Shown here one piece after another: positions 48,873 through 62,037 of a stretch of 64,000 nt of DNA. The DNA is from Sporodiniella umbellata (taxonomy: Eukaryota; Mucoromycota; Mucoromycetes; Mucorales; Rhizopodaceae), in NCBI GenBank assembly GCA_025677835.1, contig JAIXMR010000083.1, positions 1 to 64,000 of the forward strand. Direction: 5' to 3'. Each line of letters starts with the position of its first letter. The first letter of the stretch is position 1. The position numbers and the translations under genes are program-made. Below the pieces are notes generated by a model that was not told where the DNA came from, did no database searches, and saw only the letters and a program-made list of their open reading frames with translations.

Positions 48873-51186
48873 ATGTTGCATCAACTTTCACAAGGATCGA
48901 TCAAAGCCATTTGTCATGATGAGAATGAAAACCCTTTGTACAAAAACCCTGTTTTACAGTTGATTAACATCAAGGCCATTCAAGTGAACGAAACCACACG
49001 TTACAGGTAAAAAAAAAAAGATTCACCACTATTTACCAACTCTCTATAGAGCTATTGTTTCCGATGGCGTGAACTTTATGCAAGGTAAGAAACTTTTGGA
49101 AAACCTTTGCGGCATGTTTTAATATGTAACTTTTTCTTTTGTCAACAGCTATGCTTGCAACAAACCATACTGCGCTTGTTGAACAAGGACAAATTAAAAG
49201 ACACAGTATAGTCCGCGTGAATGACTTTTCTTGCAGTCTTCTTTCGAATAAAAAGTAACAGAAAAAAAAAAAAAAAAAAAAAAAATAATCGTATAGGCTA
49301 ATATTAGTTTATCAGGGTGTTGATTATCTTGAACATTGATGTAGTAGAGACAGATGTGGAAGCCAAAGTAGGTTCTCCAGTAGCATTTGACCCTTCTGTG
49401 TCTGCACCTACAGCAGCAAAGCAAAGCGAGACTACCCGCATTCCAGAACCTCAGCCCCAGACTACTTCTAGCAACAACAACTACCTCTCTGGTATTAACG
49501 CGCAGCTGGAAAACTCTTTGACTCCTATCAAAAACCTTAACCCTTATCAAAACAGGTTTGTCTCTAACTATTGGGTTTGTTGTGTCAAAAGTCTGACCCA
49601 AAGATGATTAGATGGACCATCAAAGGCCGTGTGACTCAAAAGTCCCCTATTAAAACCTGGCACAACAACCGAGGCGATGGCAAGTTATTCAGCGTCAATT
49701 TCCTTGATCAAAGTGTAAGTGACCGATTGGCATGTGAGCCATGTATTGAGGGTACTGTGTGTAGGGTGAGATTAAGGCAACTGCTTTTAACGACCAAGTC
49801 GATCGTCTTTATAACATGTTTGAAGAGGGCAACGTATACTACATCTCTAAAGCCAGAGTCACTATGGCTAGAAAACAATTCTCGACGATTGATAATGAAT
49901 ACGAATTGACATTGGAAGGTGGAACAGAAATTGAGCTTGTAAGAGGGGTGGATTGATTGCCTATTCGTACACGTATCGTCATCTAATCGTTCACTCTACC
50001 TAACCCTGTAGTGCCCTTCAGACAATTCAATCCCAAAGATGAACTTCAAGTTTGTAAAGATTGGAGAGTTACATAACGTAGAGCCTAGCACTACCATTGG
50101 TAAACTAAAGACCAAAAAAAGGAGGAGAGCAAACCTAACCTAGGTTTTATAGACGCTTGTGGTATTGTTCTTGAAGATAGCGGTTTGACTGAAATTGTGA
50201 CCAAGAGCACTGGACGGCCTGTAAGTGTGTTGGTGAACACAAGGACGCGAGAGTTTTTTACATGTTTTTTTTTTTTTTTTTTTTTTATTCTTTGTAGACC
50301 AACAAAAGAGAGCTGACTGTGGGAGACGAGAGTGGAAAATCGGTTCGCTTGACATTGTGGGACAAAATAGCTGAAGAGTTTGATTCATCCAACCATCCTA
50401 TCATTGCCGTTCGAGGTGTTCGCGTCAGTGACTTTAACGGAAGATCTCTCTCCTTATCAGCCAGTGGTACATTAAAAGTGAACCCAGACATTCCTGAAAC
50501 CAAGAAGCTCCGTCAATGGTTCAGCGAGATAGGCAAGAACCCTCAACAATTCGAAAGTTTCTCGAAAGCTACCCCGAGCGGCAACAGTGGCGAGCTAGGC
50601 AACTTGCCCAAGGTCGATCTTTTGCACGTGAGAACAGACAATCTCGGGGGTGGCAGTCGCACGGATTTCTTCAACTTCAAAGGCACCATCTCTTACATCA
50701 AACAAGACAACTTGGCTTATCCCAGCTGCCCTGAATGTAAAAAAAAGATGCTTCAAGAAGAGAGCGGTTGGCGATGTGAAAAATGTCAAAAGACACACCC
50801 TTCACCTGAATGGAGATATATTGTCACTATGGGTGTGAACGATAGTACGTCACAGATCTTTGCCAACAGTTTTGATGATCCAGGACGACTCCTCATTGGC
50901 TCCACAGCTACAGATCTCATGGAGCTCAAGGACAGAGATGCCACTGCTTTCCAAAGAGTCTGCAATAAAGCTTTGTTTAAAGCCTACAACTTCAAAGGCA
51001 AGGCCAAGACTGAAGTCTATAACGTAAGTATAGAAGCATGATCACTCACAACCCATTCTTTTCTAAATATCGCTTGGGTCATAGGATCAAAGCCGTGTCA
51101 AGTATACACTTTTAGAAGCCTCGCCTATTGATTTCATCAAAGAATCACGAGAGTTGGTAACAACCATTGAAAAACTCTTGGGTTAA
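48873..51186 (+). CDS. RFA1: Replication protein A large subunit (RPA70)
   Basis: Single-stranded-DNA-binding subunit used in replication, recombination and repair. Ten exons: 48873-49006, 49050-49084, 49149-49254, 49316-49555, 49612-49714, 49765-49938, 50012-50099, 50144-50220, 50298-51023 and 51085-51186; total 594 residues with all phases consistent. N-terminal DBD-F domain (LIILNIDVV at its end), a Ser/Thr/Pro/Asn-rich linker ending LNPYQNRWTIKGRVTQKS, then DBD-A and DBD-B, and DBD-C with a zinc ribbon CPECKKKM...CEKCQKTHP (CxxC-x12-CxxC). The C-terminus is SRELVTTIEKLLG. Two introns hold A/T runs above 20 nt. Confidence 0.95.
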
Positions 51187-51355
51187 AACCATCCTTTTGA
51201 ATAAAAAGTCAAACAGATCGATAGAATTGTTATTCATTGTGATTTTATAAACAAAACGTAGGTAGTAGTAGTTTTTTTTTTTTTTTTTTTTTTTTTTTGG
51301 GTTGTGTGTGTGTGTGTATGATGAGAGAGAGAGAAGAAAAGGGAGTGTGCAAAAC
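51187..51355. other. Convergent 3' flank with T run
   Basis: 170 bp between the stop codons of RPA1 and glutamine synthetase III. It contains a T run at about 51272-51298, a (GT)n stretch and AG-rich sequence. Confidence 0.6.
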
Positions 51356-53798
51356 TTAAATGTTCAAGAACAATTCAGTGTATTTGGGGAAAGGCCACAG
51401 CTTGTCAGCTACGTTACGTTCCAACTTGTCAGCAAATTCACGGATGGCTTCCATCTTGGGCAAGACTTCTTGACAGCAAACATCAGCAACCTTGACAATG
51501 TCTTGCTCTTGGTTGAGATCGACGAGGAGATACTTGAGAGCGGTGGTATCCTTTTGAAGCGAGGCCACCACCGGGGTCAATTCGTTCAACAAATCAACTT
51601 CGGGCGTAGACTCAACGCCTACGTTCTTCATGAAAGAAGCAGATTCGGCAAGGTCACGTCTGTATTGGTAAGCAGCAGGCAAGACTTGTTGAATGACCAT
51701 GGTGATCATGGTCTGTGCTTCAATCAAGACATCTTTGGCGTATTTTTCAGTCAAGATGTGGTAACGCGAGTGTAACTCTGCATCGGAGAAGACGCCCATG
51801 TCTTTCAACATCTTTACGTTTTCTTCTCTCAACAAACGAACGAAAGCTTCAGGGCTTTTGATAATGTTGGGCAATCCACGTTTGGCAGCTTCTTGGACCC
51901 ACTCTTCCGAGTAGTTGTCGCCTTCGAAACGGATGCTCTTGGTGAGTTTGATGTATTTGCGGATGACCTTGAGTTGATCCTCGACTGAAGCCACGGGCTT
52001 ATCGCCTTGTTCTTGTTTCAAGTCGACCAAGATTTCAGTCAAGGTCTTTGCAACGGCTGAGTTTAACAAGGTGACGGGGAATGCAGGGGACTGCTTGGAG
52101 CCGGCAGCACGGAATTCAAACTTGTTCCCTGTGAAGGCAAAAGGCGAGGTACGGTTACGGTCCGTCAAATCACGAGCAATGGGGGGCAGGTTGGCAATCT
52201 TGAGATCCAAGACGGTGCCCTTGACACGTACGTTGGTCAAATCAACACCTGTGAGCTCATAGTTCACCGAGCGCTCTTCCTCGATCGAGTTCAAGACTTC
52301 GGTGAGTTGAGAACCCAAAAAGACAGAGATGATACCAGGGGGAGCTTCTTGCGCGCCCAGACGATGATCGTTGGAAGCAGAGGCCACACCAGCCCGCAGA
52401 AGATCACCGTGATCCAAGACAGCTTTCAAGGTAGCGACCAAGAAGATCAAGAAACGGTAATTGGTTTCAGGCGTACTCGAGGGGTCCAAAAGGTTATCTC
52501 CGGTATCGGTAGATAAACTCCAGTTACAGTGTTTACCGGAGCCATTCACTCCGCGGAAAGGCTTCTCATGGAAAAGAACCTTGAGTTTATGACGATGGGC
52601 AACACGGTGGAATACATCCATGGTCAACAAGTTATGATCTACAGCCGACAAAACATCTTCAAAGATAGGGGCCACCTCAAACTGAGCCGGGGCGACTTCG
52701 TTATGACGCGTCTTGATAGGCACGCCCAACTTGGCCAGCTCAAGTTCACATTCGCTGATGGCGGATAAAACGCGCGTGGGAATCTTACCAAAGTAATGAT
52801 CTTCGAGTTGTTGATGGCGAGGGGGAAGGCCGCCAATCAATGTACGACCTGTGATTTTGAGATCAGGGCGAAGCGTATACAGGGAGCGATCGATCAAGAA
52901 GTATTCCTGTTCTGTACCCAAAGTGACATAGACTAGCTTGGAACGGTTTTCTATAGAAATAAAAAATCGGTGAGTTTTGACTGAAATCACAAGCTCCATA
53001 CACACAGCTTACCATCCTGAGTGGGGGTGATGGTGTTCAAGACTTCCAAAGAGACCTTTTCGAGCGCTTCACAAGATCTCAACAGGACAGACTTTTCATC
53101 CAAAGCCTCACCGTTGTAGGAAATAAAGACAGAGGGAATGTACAGGATCGAGGTGCCATGAGGACCTTCTTGAATAAACATTGGGCTATAGACTCATCCG
53201 GTCAGTCTTGGAGGGGGGCTTGCCTAGACTACCACTTACCTCTTTGTATCCCATACGGTGTAACCACGGGCTTCAAAGGTGGTACGCATCCCTCCCGAGG
53301 GGAAGGAGGAAGCATCAGGCTCAGATTGCAATAATTGAGAGCCAGAGAAAGTATCAATGGCAGTCACCTAAAAATAACCAAGGTGGTGAGGTTGGATGGC
53401 CGTAACCAAGCTGTGTCTGAACTTACCACTTCGGATCCATCCACAAAAGTGGATTTGAGGGTCAAGAAAGAATCGTGCTTTTCGGCCGTACCATCGTTCA
53501 AAGGTTGAAACCAGTGTGTAAAATGGGTAGCGCCACGCTCAATAGCCCAGACTTTGACAGCGTGGGCAATCGCGTCCGCTGTGGCTCTGTCCATCGTTTG
53601 TTTACCTTTCATTGTTTCAATGAATGTCTTGTAGACAGGCTTGGGCAACATCGTGGACATCTGGGTGCGGGTGAACACGTTCTTGCCAAAGTTTTCAGAC
53701 AGGGGCAAGATCTGTCCATGACGTGTGGGGAACTCTACAAACCGGGGAGCTTTGGTAAGTGATTCAACTACAGTATTAACGCGTGCTTGATGGGCCAT
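51356..53798 (-). CDS. Glutamine synthetase type III (GlnN-type)
   Basis: Makes glutamine from glutamate, ammonia and ATP. Exons 53427-53798, 53240-53367, 53013-53185 and 51356-52950 join to 755 residues, roughly twice the size of the usual eukaryotic GSII (~350) and matching GSIII. GSIII hallmarks: [85 protein letters not shown], and a long C-terminal helical extension. Introns are at the 5' end only; the 531-codon last exon is uninterrupted with strong codon bias (mostly C/G-ending), suggesting high expression. GSIII is typical of bacteria and some protists, so its presence in a fungus is worth noting. No GSII gene is seen in this window. Confidence 0.94.
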
Positions 53799-54178
53799 GA
53801 GAGGGTATCAAAAAAAAAAATTAAAAATCCAAAAGAAAGAGAGAAATCCAATGGGTGGGCTAAAAATAACAAAAAAAAACCAAAAAAAAAGGAGGCCATT
53901 GTGACTCGTAGTTTATGATAACCAGATAAGACTATAAAGGAAATTGCCTCTGATTGGTACCGTAGGCTGTGTAACTCTAAGCTATCCTTTCCCCACACAC
54001 TTTGGATAGCATTTACTCTTGAAGGTTAAGGCAAAAACAGCTGCATGTTGGCCTAAAACGCCAATGTCAATAGCAATCATATCACTCATGATTAGATCCT
54101 TGATAGATTCTTTGTGTGATAAACTCACTAGATGTGACTCACAAATTATATTCCAAAAAAAAAAAAAAAAAATACCGC

Positions 54179-54215
<37 letters not shown>

Positions 54216-54488
54216 GGCCGTATGTTTTTTAACTATTTTTATGTCGGTCTTTTCTTTTTGTAGAAGCAGTTTTCTGTGATGTGTCAAAAGTGACGTTGTA
54301 TTACATTCAAAGTAAATACAGCCCAAGGAGTCTCAAAAGTAAAGGAGAGACAATTGAACTTGATTGGTCTAGTTTTAAAGTAACATAAAGAAAGTGCTCT
54401 GTATAAAGAAATGCTAACAGTTTGTGAGTTTTTAGATCTAGGTCAACCTATGCTCTCAGAAAAGTATTTATTTTACAGAATAAACAAC
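53799..54488. other. Intergenic region
   Basis: Upstream of GSIII and downstream of Tfb1. Contains A runs at about 53811-53820, 54155-54172 and 54181-54213. No supported ORF. Confidence 0.55.
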
Positions 54489-56744
54489 TTAACGCTTTTT
54501 TTGTACACGTCTCTTTGCTGTCTCTAAAGCTTTGTTTACAGCTGTCATAAGAGGAGCAAGTGTCTGGAAGAGAAGTATAAAAAAAACAGGCTATACAGGG
54601 TATAAAAAAAAAAAAAAAAAAGAACTTACCTGCTTGCATCTTTCTGGATCTCCATCGTAGCTAACAACCGATATCAAGATTTCCTTTAACCTTTCTTGTT
54701 GTCGTCTTAAGCCTTCAATCATTCGATTGTTCTTGTCTGGTCGGTAAGGCTCATAGGACGACCAGAAATGCCGTAATATCTCATTGGTTGCAGAATGATA
54801 ACTTTGAATTCTTTGTTGTACTGAGCTGGGCAGTTTGGTATCTAAATAAAAACAAAATACGGTGAGTCATCTAGAAGCCAACGAGGCAGTACCTGTGATG
54901 GATGGATTGTTCTTTCGGATTTTTTTTTGAATGGTTCTAGTCAAGTCTAAGCAAATCGCATCGGCCGCTCGGGAAGTCATCACCTGCTTCGCCATATTGG
55001 GCTGCCAGTGTTCAAATTTGCGTTTGTATCCCTTGAGTAGTTCTTCTTTATGCTAAAAACAGATGTCAATCGTTGTTGTTGTTGTTGTTTTTGATTACTT
55101 CTTGACTGATATTGATCTCATCGGACCCTTTCGTTTGGCTTTCAAAGTAACGTCGGGTGTCTTGAATGTCCAGAACGGTTTTCTCTGTCGGCTTTTCGTC
55201 TATTAAGTCTTCTATCACGATTTCTTTCTCCATTTGATCTGAATAAGTAGGTTCTACACTGGACTTGCTATTGTAGTCATTAGCGATCCGTTGGGAGAGT
55301 CATTTCACCTACTTTAGAGCGGTTTCCAATACGCGCATAGAATGTCGATTGAATCTACGGATCAGCGGTAGTGACTGCGCTTCCCTTCCAGGCTTCATCG
55401 TAAAATCAGGTGCATTTCCGCTCTATTATTTTCCAAACTAGCTTAGAATCGTCTTTATCCGATATAAATCGATATACCTCCATATGGTCTTCCTGTGTAG
55501 AAGAAAGGTCGATACCGAACTGAATCTTTTCCAAACGAGACATCGTGGGTGGTTTCGAGTTTTCTAAAGAATGAGCGTGGTTTTGTTTTTTTTTGCTTGA
55601 TCTTACCTTCATCTTCTTCCTGCAAACAACGATCAAAGATATCGTCGTAAGGTGCCAGCTGGGGTCTGCCACCTGTTCTAGATCGGTGAAAAAACTCTGA
55701 GGCCAAGAATCGTTTCCAAAAGATTTGTTCTGTAATCTATACAAAATGCACGTTACCATCCAAATCTACGGATGGACTACTGTTACCTTATCAGGTACGT
55801 TGGTATCGTATGCTCTTTTCACTAGAAAGCGTGAATATCAACATGCGCTTCTATCTAAAAGCTACCTGAGGGGAATTCGGTAAAGATGCTATGTATGACT
55901 TGACTTGTCAAAGTGTATTTGATATCTGTTCCTTCCTGTTGTCCAGGTTTTAATTCCACCATACGTGAAGACTTTCCTTTCTGCCTTCCTTCACGTGAAA
56001 CTGCATCCTTTTTTAATTTCTAAAAACAATCAACAACCGTCTCAACACGATAGAAACTCACTTGGCGGATCCGTTTTACGTAAGGGCTTGCCCAAAACTC
56101 TTCTTCATCTACACTCTTACCCACCACCACCAATTCCTTATGGAGCGTCTGTAGCTCTCGACTGGAAGTTAACAAAGACCGTCTATCGTTAAATTCCTCT
56201 TGTCGTGCGTTTCGTGGACTGCCTGGGACACTGACAGGACTTTTGACTGCGTTGAGACTTGGTGATGCTGTAGGTACAGGTGTGGGTGAAGGTGTAGAAG
56301 TAGAGAGGGGTGTGGCAGGTGTAATGGGTGCCGAATGACCTGCCATTCCTCGTGCGCGAGCTAAAAGTTCGGCGATTTGAGACTTGATCCCTTCACGCTC
56401 TTGAATGTTCTTTGCTGACGTAAATTGAAAAGTATAATCTTTAGCAGCTAGATTCTTTAGTGATATTTTCAATAAAACTTTTGGTGAACTTTCTGGTGTC
56501 TGAGCAAGACCTAAAAACACACACAGTGACGATTAGGCAGGTTCTTTTTTTTTTTTTTTTCAACTTTGAAAAAAAAAAAAAAAGTTTTTGTACCTGCAAC
56601 ATTGTTATAGTAGATGGAAGGTGTTAATTGAGAAGAGCCTTGTTGTTGGTAGGCTACTCTTTTTGGAGTGACAAATAAAGTTCCTTCCTGTTTCTTGAAG
56701 CGTACAGGTGCTCTTAAAAGTAATTGTTCGTTAGGTTCCCACAT
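54489..56744 (-). CDS. TFB1: TFIIH core subunit p62 / Tfb1
   Basis: Subunit of general transcription and nucleotide-excision-repair factor TFIIH. Start ATG at 56744 (MWEPNEQLLLRAPVRFKKQEG), the PH/PTB domain with TLFVTPKRVAYQ. Later exons carry the p62 blocks: KDYTFQFTSAKNIQEREGIKSQI, a Pro/Thr/Ser-rich linker, the BSD domains (LQTLHKELVVVGKSVDEEEFW; ITEQIFWKRFLASEFFHRSR), MSRLEKIQFGIDLSSTQEDH, MKPGREAQSLPLIRRFNRHS, and a helical C-terminus ending NKALETAKRRVQKKR, stop 54489-54491. At least eight introns break the gene, several short and one (near 54602-54620) with an A17 run; one upstream intron contains T15 and A16 runs. Exact borders of the middle exons are approximate. Confidence 0.92.
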
Positions 56745-56852
56745 TACCAAAGTAAAAAGAAAAAGAAAAAAAAAAAAAAAAAACTAGAACTTTTTAATTG
56801 TCAGAAGATTCGACCAATCAAAAGGTACACTGATGGCATAGGCCATACATCC

Positions 56853-56885
<33 letters not shown>

Positions 56886-56913
56886 TGTATATATTTTATT
56901 TGATTTTTTATGT

Positions 56914-58764
56914 TTAATCCCATTCATCATCATCGTCTGCTTCATCGTCGCTTTGCATTGCCTGTTGTCTTTGCTTCAAGACATTGGCTAAACTCGAGGC
57001 CAAGGTACCGCCTGCAACACCCGCTGCAGCTCCTGTCGCAGCAACGGCTGCTGTGGACCCAGCAGCATCGACCATCGGGCTCGTTCGATCGTTGGTTTCG
57101 GACTTTTTAAGTCTTCCAGAAGACTTTAATGTGCCAAATCCTCCTGCAGATCGAATGGAAGCCATCAGGTTTTGTCGGCCATCAGAGCTTGGAGGTATAC
57201 CAGTGGGAGGAACACTACCGGAGATGGCAGGTGGAGGGGGAGGAGCGCTGTGGTTGGTAGGTGGAGGGGGAGGGGCACCGCTGCCAGGCATCATAGGGGG
57301 AGGAGGAGGAGGAGGAGGGGCGGGTGGCGCGCCATAGGCTGGTACCATAGGTGGTGGTGGTGGTGGTGGTGGTGGTGGTGGTTGTGGTGGTGCTGGCACA
57401 CCCATACTCGGTGGTGGGGGAATCATGGCAGGAGGAGGGGGTGCAAAAGTAGGTAAAGGTGGTGCGGGAATGGAAGGCCTGGCAGGTGTGGGAGGGGGTG
57501 CGGGTACAGAAGGTCGATTGGGGGTGGGTGGTATGTAGGTAGAGGGTGTATGTGTATTTCTAGAGGGAGGTGGAGGTGGAGGTGCCAGTCGAGTACGTGA
57601 GGGTGGAGGTGGAGGTGCAGTAGGTCTTGAAGAAACTGGGGACGGTGAGAAATGATTACTACTGGCTTGTAGAGTATGGCTGCGTCTGGGAGGTGGAGGA
57701 GGGGGCGGAGTGCCATGGTGTCTTCCTAAGAAAGAGGTAAAATCAGCCCAACCAAAAAAAAAAAAAAACGTGCATAATAAACAGAATCAAAACTACGAAC
57801 CTGGAGGTGGAGGGGGAGCTTTCTTCTTTTGGGCCATACCAGGTGGGGAAGGAGCGAGTGGGGCACGTTGTTGAGGCTGCTGTTGATTACTCTGTTGTAA
57901 AAATTCCTGAATAAACTCTTGATTTTGGTCAATTTCATCAGCAGAGATACCCAGAGCCTCCAATTGATCCAGAATGCCTTTCATTTCTGGATCATTGTTT
58001 CTTACACTAAATCCAGTGCCAGGCGTATAGCCAATATGACCCAAATGCCTTTAGAAAATAGTCAGAAAACGGCCGCTTTCTTCTTTCTCGTTACCTGAAA
58101 TCAGCAGGCATTCCAATATGGTTTTTATCAATCTTGTTCTTTCGTTTTTTAAGCGGGTCGTTTCCAGCCGTACTCTTTGCTTTTGAGGACAGTGACTGGC
58201 GGTTTTGTACTTTTTTGTAGAACGTCTCTCCTTCTTCCTCACTCACAAATTCTAATGCTGTCATACAGTCCTATGTAATCTATTTAAAATCCAAAGCACA
58301 AAGCAGAGATTGCTTACGTCTGTCTCAAACGAATGAAGAAAAGAGGTTTCTTTAACATATTCAAAGTTGTTGTACAACTCCTGTTCCCAGACCACATTTG
58401 CTTGTTTCTAAAGAATAACAATAGAAATAAGGAGTGGATGTGCTCAGTAGTTGAAAAAAAAAAAAAAAAAAACTCTTTTGTTTTGCGCTTACCTCCAAGT
58501 CTACAATCCTAAGGAAAAACGAGTTGTTTCGAGACTTGTCAATACAAAAAACAGCAGCTCCCCATATGCGTGTATAGGACCATTGAGAAGGATCGGGGTG
58601 AGCAATATGAAGACGTGCAACAGCAGCAGTAAATATTTTCTAGTTTGGTTACAGATAAATAAGCACATACATATTATGGAGTGTCAAGACAAATTTACAG
58701 AAGTTGGCACTGCTTTTCTTATAGCATTCTTATCCTCAGGTGATGACAGTGTGGTTGACTTCAT
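56914..58764 (-). CDS. LAS17: WASP/Las17 actin-nucleation promoter
   Basis: Activates Arp2/3-driven actin assembly at endocytic sites. Start at 58764 (MKSTTLSSPEDKNAIRKAVP), with intron 1 leading into the WH1 domain (KIFTAAVARLHIAHPDPSQW, YTRIWGAAVFCIDKSRNNSF, DCMTALEFVSEEEG). A basic stretch (PLKKRKNKIDK) and GBD-like segment (IGYTPGTGFSVRNNDPEMKG...LEALGISADEID) follow, then a ~200-residue Pro-rich region with long poly-Pro runs, one WH2 motif (RQNLMASIRSAGGFGTLKS) and the acidic end DDEADDDDEWD with the Arp2/3-contacting Trp. The final exon is long (from about 57726 to 56914) and GC-rich with (GGT)n on the plus strand. Confidence 0.93.
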
Positions 58765-58907
58765 CTTGGAATGGTTTAGAAGAAAGAAAGAAAGAAAGAA
58801 AGAAAAAAAAAAAAAGAACAAAAGAGTCCGAAATTGTATGATGACATTTTTTTATAACTCTAAAAAGTGAAAATACACTCAGCAATGACTGCCAAGGAAA
58901 TGCTTGG

Positions 58908-60940
58908 TTATAAAGAATAATTTTCATATTCGTTCATTGCAAACAGGCTGATGACAATCACCATGACTAGCAAAAGATATGTTAGGTTCTTTCTCTCTCT
59001 TTTCTGTTACTTTTTTTTTTTTTCCTACCCAAGACCAAGACAAATCTCTCTCTCAAAAAGTCTTTGAATGACCAGCCTTTACTCTCCATCCATCGATCCG
59101 CAAAATAAGTATTGACAGCGTTGTTTTTCAACCCAACAGCTATAGGAGGTGGGTGAGGAGAAAGGGCTTACTATGAGTTCTTGAAGACTTACATATATAG
59201 TGTTCCCCTGAACTATCTTCCCAGAAGAGAACAGAGCCTACAGCCTAAAAAAAAAAAAAAAAAAAAAGAATGGTTACGAAACGAATAGACGTCAAATAGC
59301 CATTTTTACGGATGGACTATCCATTGGATCTACAGCCATCCGAAAGTTCCAGGGGAGACTGTTTTCTAGATGGTGAGGAAGTTGGGATAGGGGCGGTTCA
59401 GAATCGACTGTGTGATCTGCTTGGCCACGTTTATAGATATAAATGTAATCTGTCTCTGTCCAGACGGCCAAGCGTGTGGCCTGGTTGTCTAAAGCTGAGC
59501 CCACGATTGCCGAGCTGTCATAGACCAAATCCCCACTGCCGTAAACGCTATCTTTTCCAAAGAGATAGCCTTCTGAGCTGGATTTATACTTGGGAAGGTC
59601 TGTATAATCTAATGTGTAAAAGTAGTTTTCGGCCGAGGCTACCAACGTTTTTGCGCCTTTCGATCGACTGAGACGGGGCACTGGCGCCTGTGTTTCGATC
59701 ATCTCTGGATATAATCTATTGTCTTCCATAATACCTACATACTCTACTGTATTTTCTACCATTCGGCTGACCTTACCCACCAAAGAAACCTTTCAACAAC
59801 TCTAACCGTTCGTTTCTTTCTTACCTTCTTTGTTCGATGGTCTTGTCGTATCCAGCGATTCGGTTGACCAAAGAATCCTTTGTCGGTCACTGTCAGATTG
59901 AGATAATAATGCAAATTCGTTTTATGAATATCAAACATAAATACGCGGCACATATTTGCACTACTGAAGTATGAGAATCACCCCATGTTTTCTATTTGTC
60001 TCTATGTACTTTGCTGAGTAAAGCCCGCTGAGCACATGACGATGACCTTCAGTCCGTTTCGGTTGGTCGTAAACTAGTTCAAAAAACAAGTAAGCAAACA
60101 CATATTAAAAAGAAGGGGGGGGGGGTTATTTACCTTGTATAAGATCACCTGGTATATTCTGGCTCATCCGAAGAACGGTAGCATTTTCAGAGTGTGGTTC
60201 AAGCGTCAAATCAATAGGTAGTGGTAACATGCGAAATCGATAAAGGTCAGGATCTCTAAAATATAGATATATCTCTAGGTTAGCAAAAGCTCACCCCAAA
60301 AAAAAAAAAAAAAAAAAAAAAAACTTACCGATGAAGAAAGAGCATGTCATCTTCCAAAGAAATAGCTGTAATGGACGTTGTTCCCGGTATAAGAATGTCT
60401 TTATATACCATGCCCAGCTCTTTTTCTTTGGGAAAATAGTAAATCCGAACGCGATAATAAAGATGGTCGTTTTCTAAATGACGGTAGAGGACGGCCCATT
60501 GCTCATTGTTTGGGTTTCTAGACACTTGCACAATTGGACCTTTTAAAAAGTGATCAAAGCAAGGCTCCCATGGAATATCCTGATCTGGTATTAATAGCTG
60601 CTGCTTAAACTGTCGCGATTGTATGATATGACCTAACAGTGAAAAAAATCAGTCTAGAGCTGATGAAGTGCTGATTACCTCGGCAGGCTATGTTGAGAGG
60701 CTGTGGGTCGTAAACGAGATTTCGATCTTTATTTTCCTCTTCATACACAAAATGCGTTTTATAGATATAGTTGTCATAAGATGCCAAGATGACCTGATCT
60801 GAAACATCTCTGTCAGTTTTGTTCCTCGTTGTCCATTGAATGCCCACAGGACTAGGGTATGGGATATCTAGGAACGCCAGTCCAACAAGATAAATCATGC
60901 CCAGCCCCGCTAGCACTAAAATATACAAACGCCATTTCAT
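58908..60940 (-). CDS. Predicted membrane-anchored protein of unknown function (N- and C-terminal TM)
   Basis: Multi-exon gene. It starts at ATG 60940 (MKWRLYILVLAGLGMIYLVG, a signal anchor or signal peptide) and ends at TAA 58908-58910 after a second hydrophobic segment (RFVLVLVMVIVISLFAMNEY). In between are about 500 residues of soluble, beta-rich-looking sequence with repeated elements such as YDNYIYKTHFVYEEENKDRN, YYRVRIYYFPKEKELGM, FSYFSSANMCRVFMFDIHKT and WTETDYIYIYKRG. Spacing and aromatic content suggest a propeller-like luminal domain, which is inference. The last exons contain SVGLKNNAVNTYFADRWMES. No family recognised. It contains several introns with A runs (near 59249-59268 and 60297-60324). 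Confidence 0.65.
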
Positions 60941-62037
60941 GCTTTCAGAGGAAATGAATGTTTTTGTTTTTAAAAAAAAAAAAAAAGAGAGAAAAGAGCA
61001 AGAAAAAAAAAAAAGTCAAAAAATTATATTTTAGCTTTGAAGAAAAAGCAAAACTGATTTTTTTCGTTATTGTGATTAGTGGCACCTCTGTAGAATCTTA
61101 TATCATTATTCTGTAATCCCCTGTATATCTTTTGTAAACAGCCATTTTTGGTGGTTGGAATTCATGCAAAAGCAGAGAAAGTGGGATTGCAATCTACACC
61201 AATAAAAACGAGTTACTGCTGGTCTTTTTTTTATGAAAGTCCGCAGTCTACGCTTATAGACACGGATCTTATACAATCGCTGACACTTTGGATTACAAAA
61301 AAAAAAAAAAAAAAAAATAGAAATTCAATTGATAAACAGGTTTTCTGGGCCTTAGTTTAGTATTCTTTTTTGATCATGACAAGTCTTGCAGCGTTTCATA
61401 GACCAAAAGAAAACAATCAAAGGTATAGTAGGGTATAGATCAACACAAAGACGATGATATAAAAAAGTATGGCGTTCTGCCGTAGAACTTGCTTGTTTTT
61501 TTTTTTTTTTTTTTTTGGTTTTTTGGTTTTTTTCAAGGTGTTTAAGTATGTGATTACGATACTAAAAACTCATTGTTTCAACTAAACGATGGTCCCTCAT
61601 ACTAAAGCCCTGAAGAAAATTTCTACAAATGTGTAGTATTGGCTTTATCGTATCAAGTCAAATTCAGCTTTTATAATAGGGTTGCAGCAGAGTTGTCCAT
61701 TAGAAACAGTCTCTTTAAAACCGTCTTAACTCTCGCAAGAAGCCGACTTGAAAACCAAATAATACAAACAGCTGTTTTCCACCCTTTTGCTGTAAATGCA
61801 TAGACGAGTACAAACATTTTTGAATAGACTGCTAAACATAACTCTTATTGAAAAGATACATTAGTCAACCTTTTTCTAGATAGTTTAAAACCATTCCTAT
61901 CTCTGTTCTTATAAAGATTCCAGATCAGCCTTTTGCCTTTTTTTTTTCTTTTTTTGTTTTATCAGCTCAGTTTTTTTTTTTTTTTTTTTTTTTCTCTGTA
62001 AAATTGCAAGTGGGTTGTTTTATTTTTCAACCTCATT
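60941..62037. other. Divergent intergenic region
   Basis: Between the membrane-protein gene and the small TPX2-N-like gene. T runs at about 61497-61517 and 61971-61993, A run at about 61299-61317. No supported ORF. Confidence 0.55.

Noticed and set aside
57172..57456. Arg/Trp-rich plus-strand ORFs over the WASP gene
   Set aside because: Antisense reading of the poly-Pro coding region.
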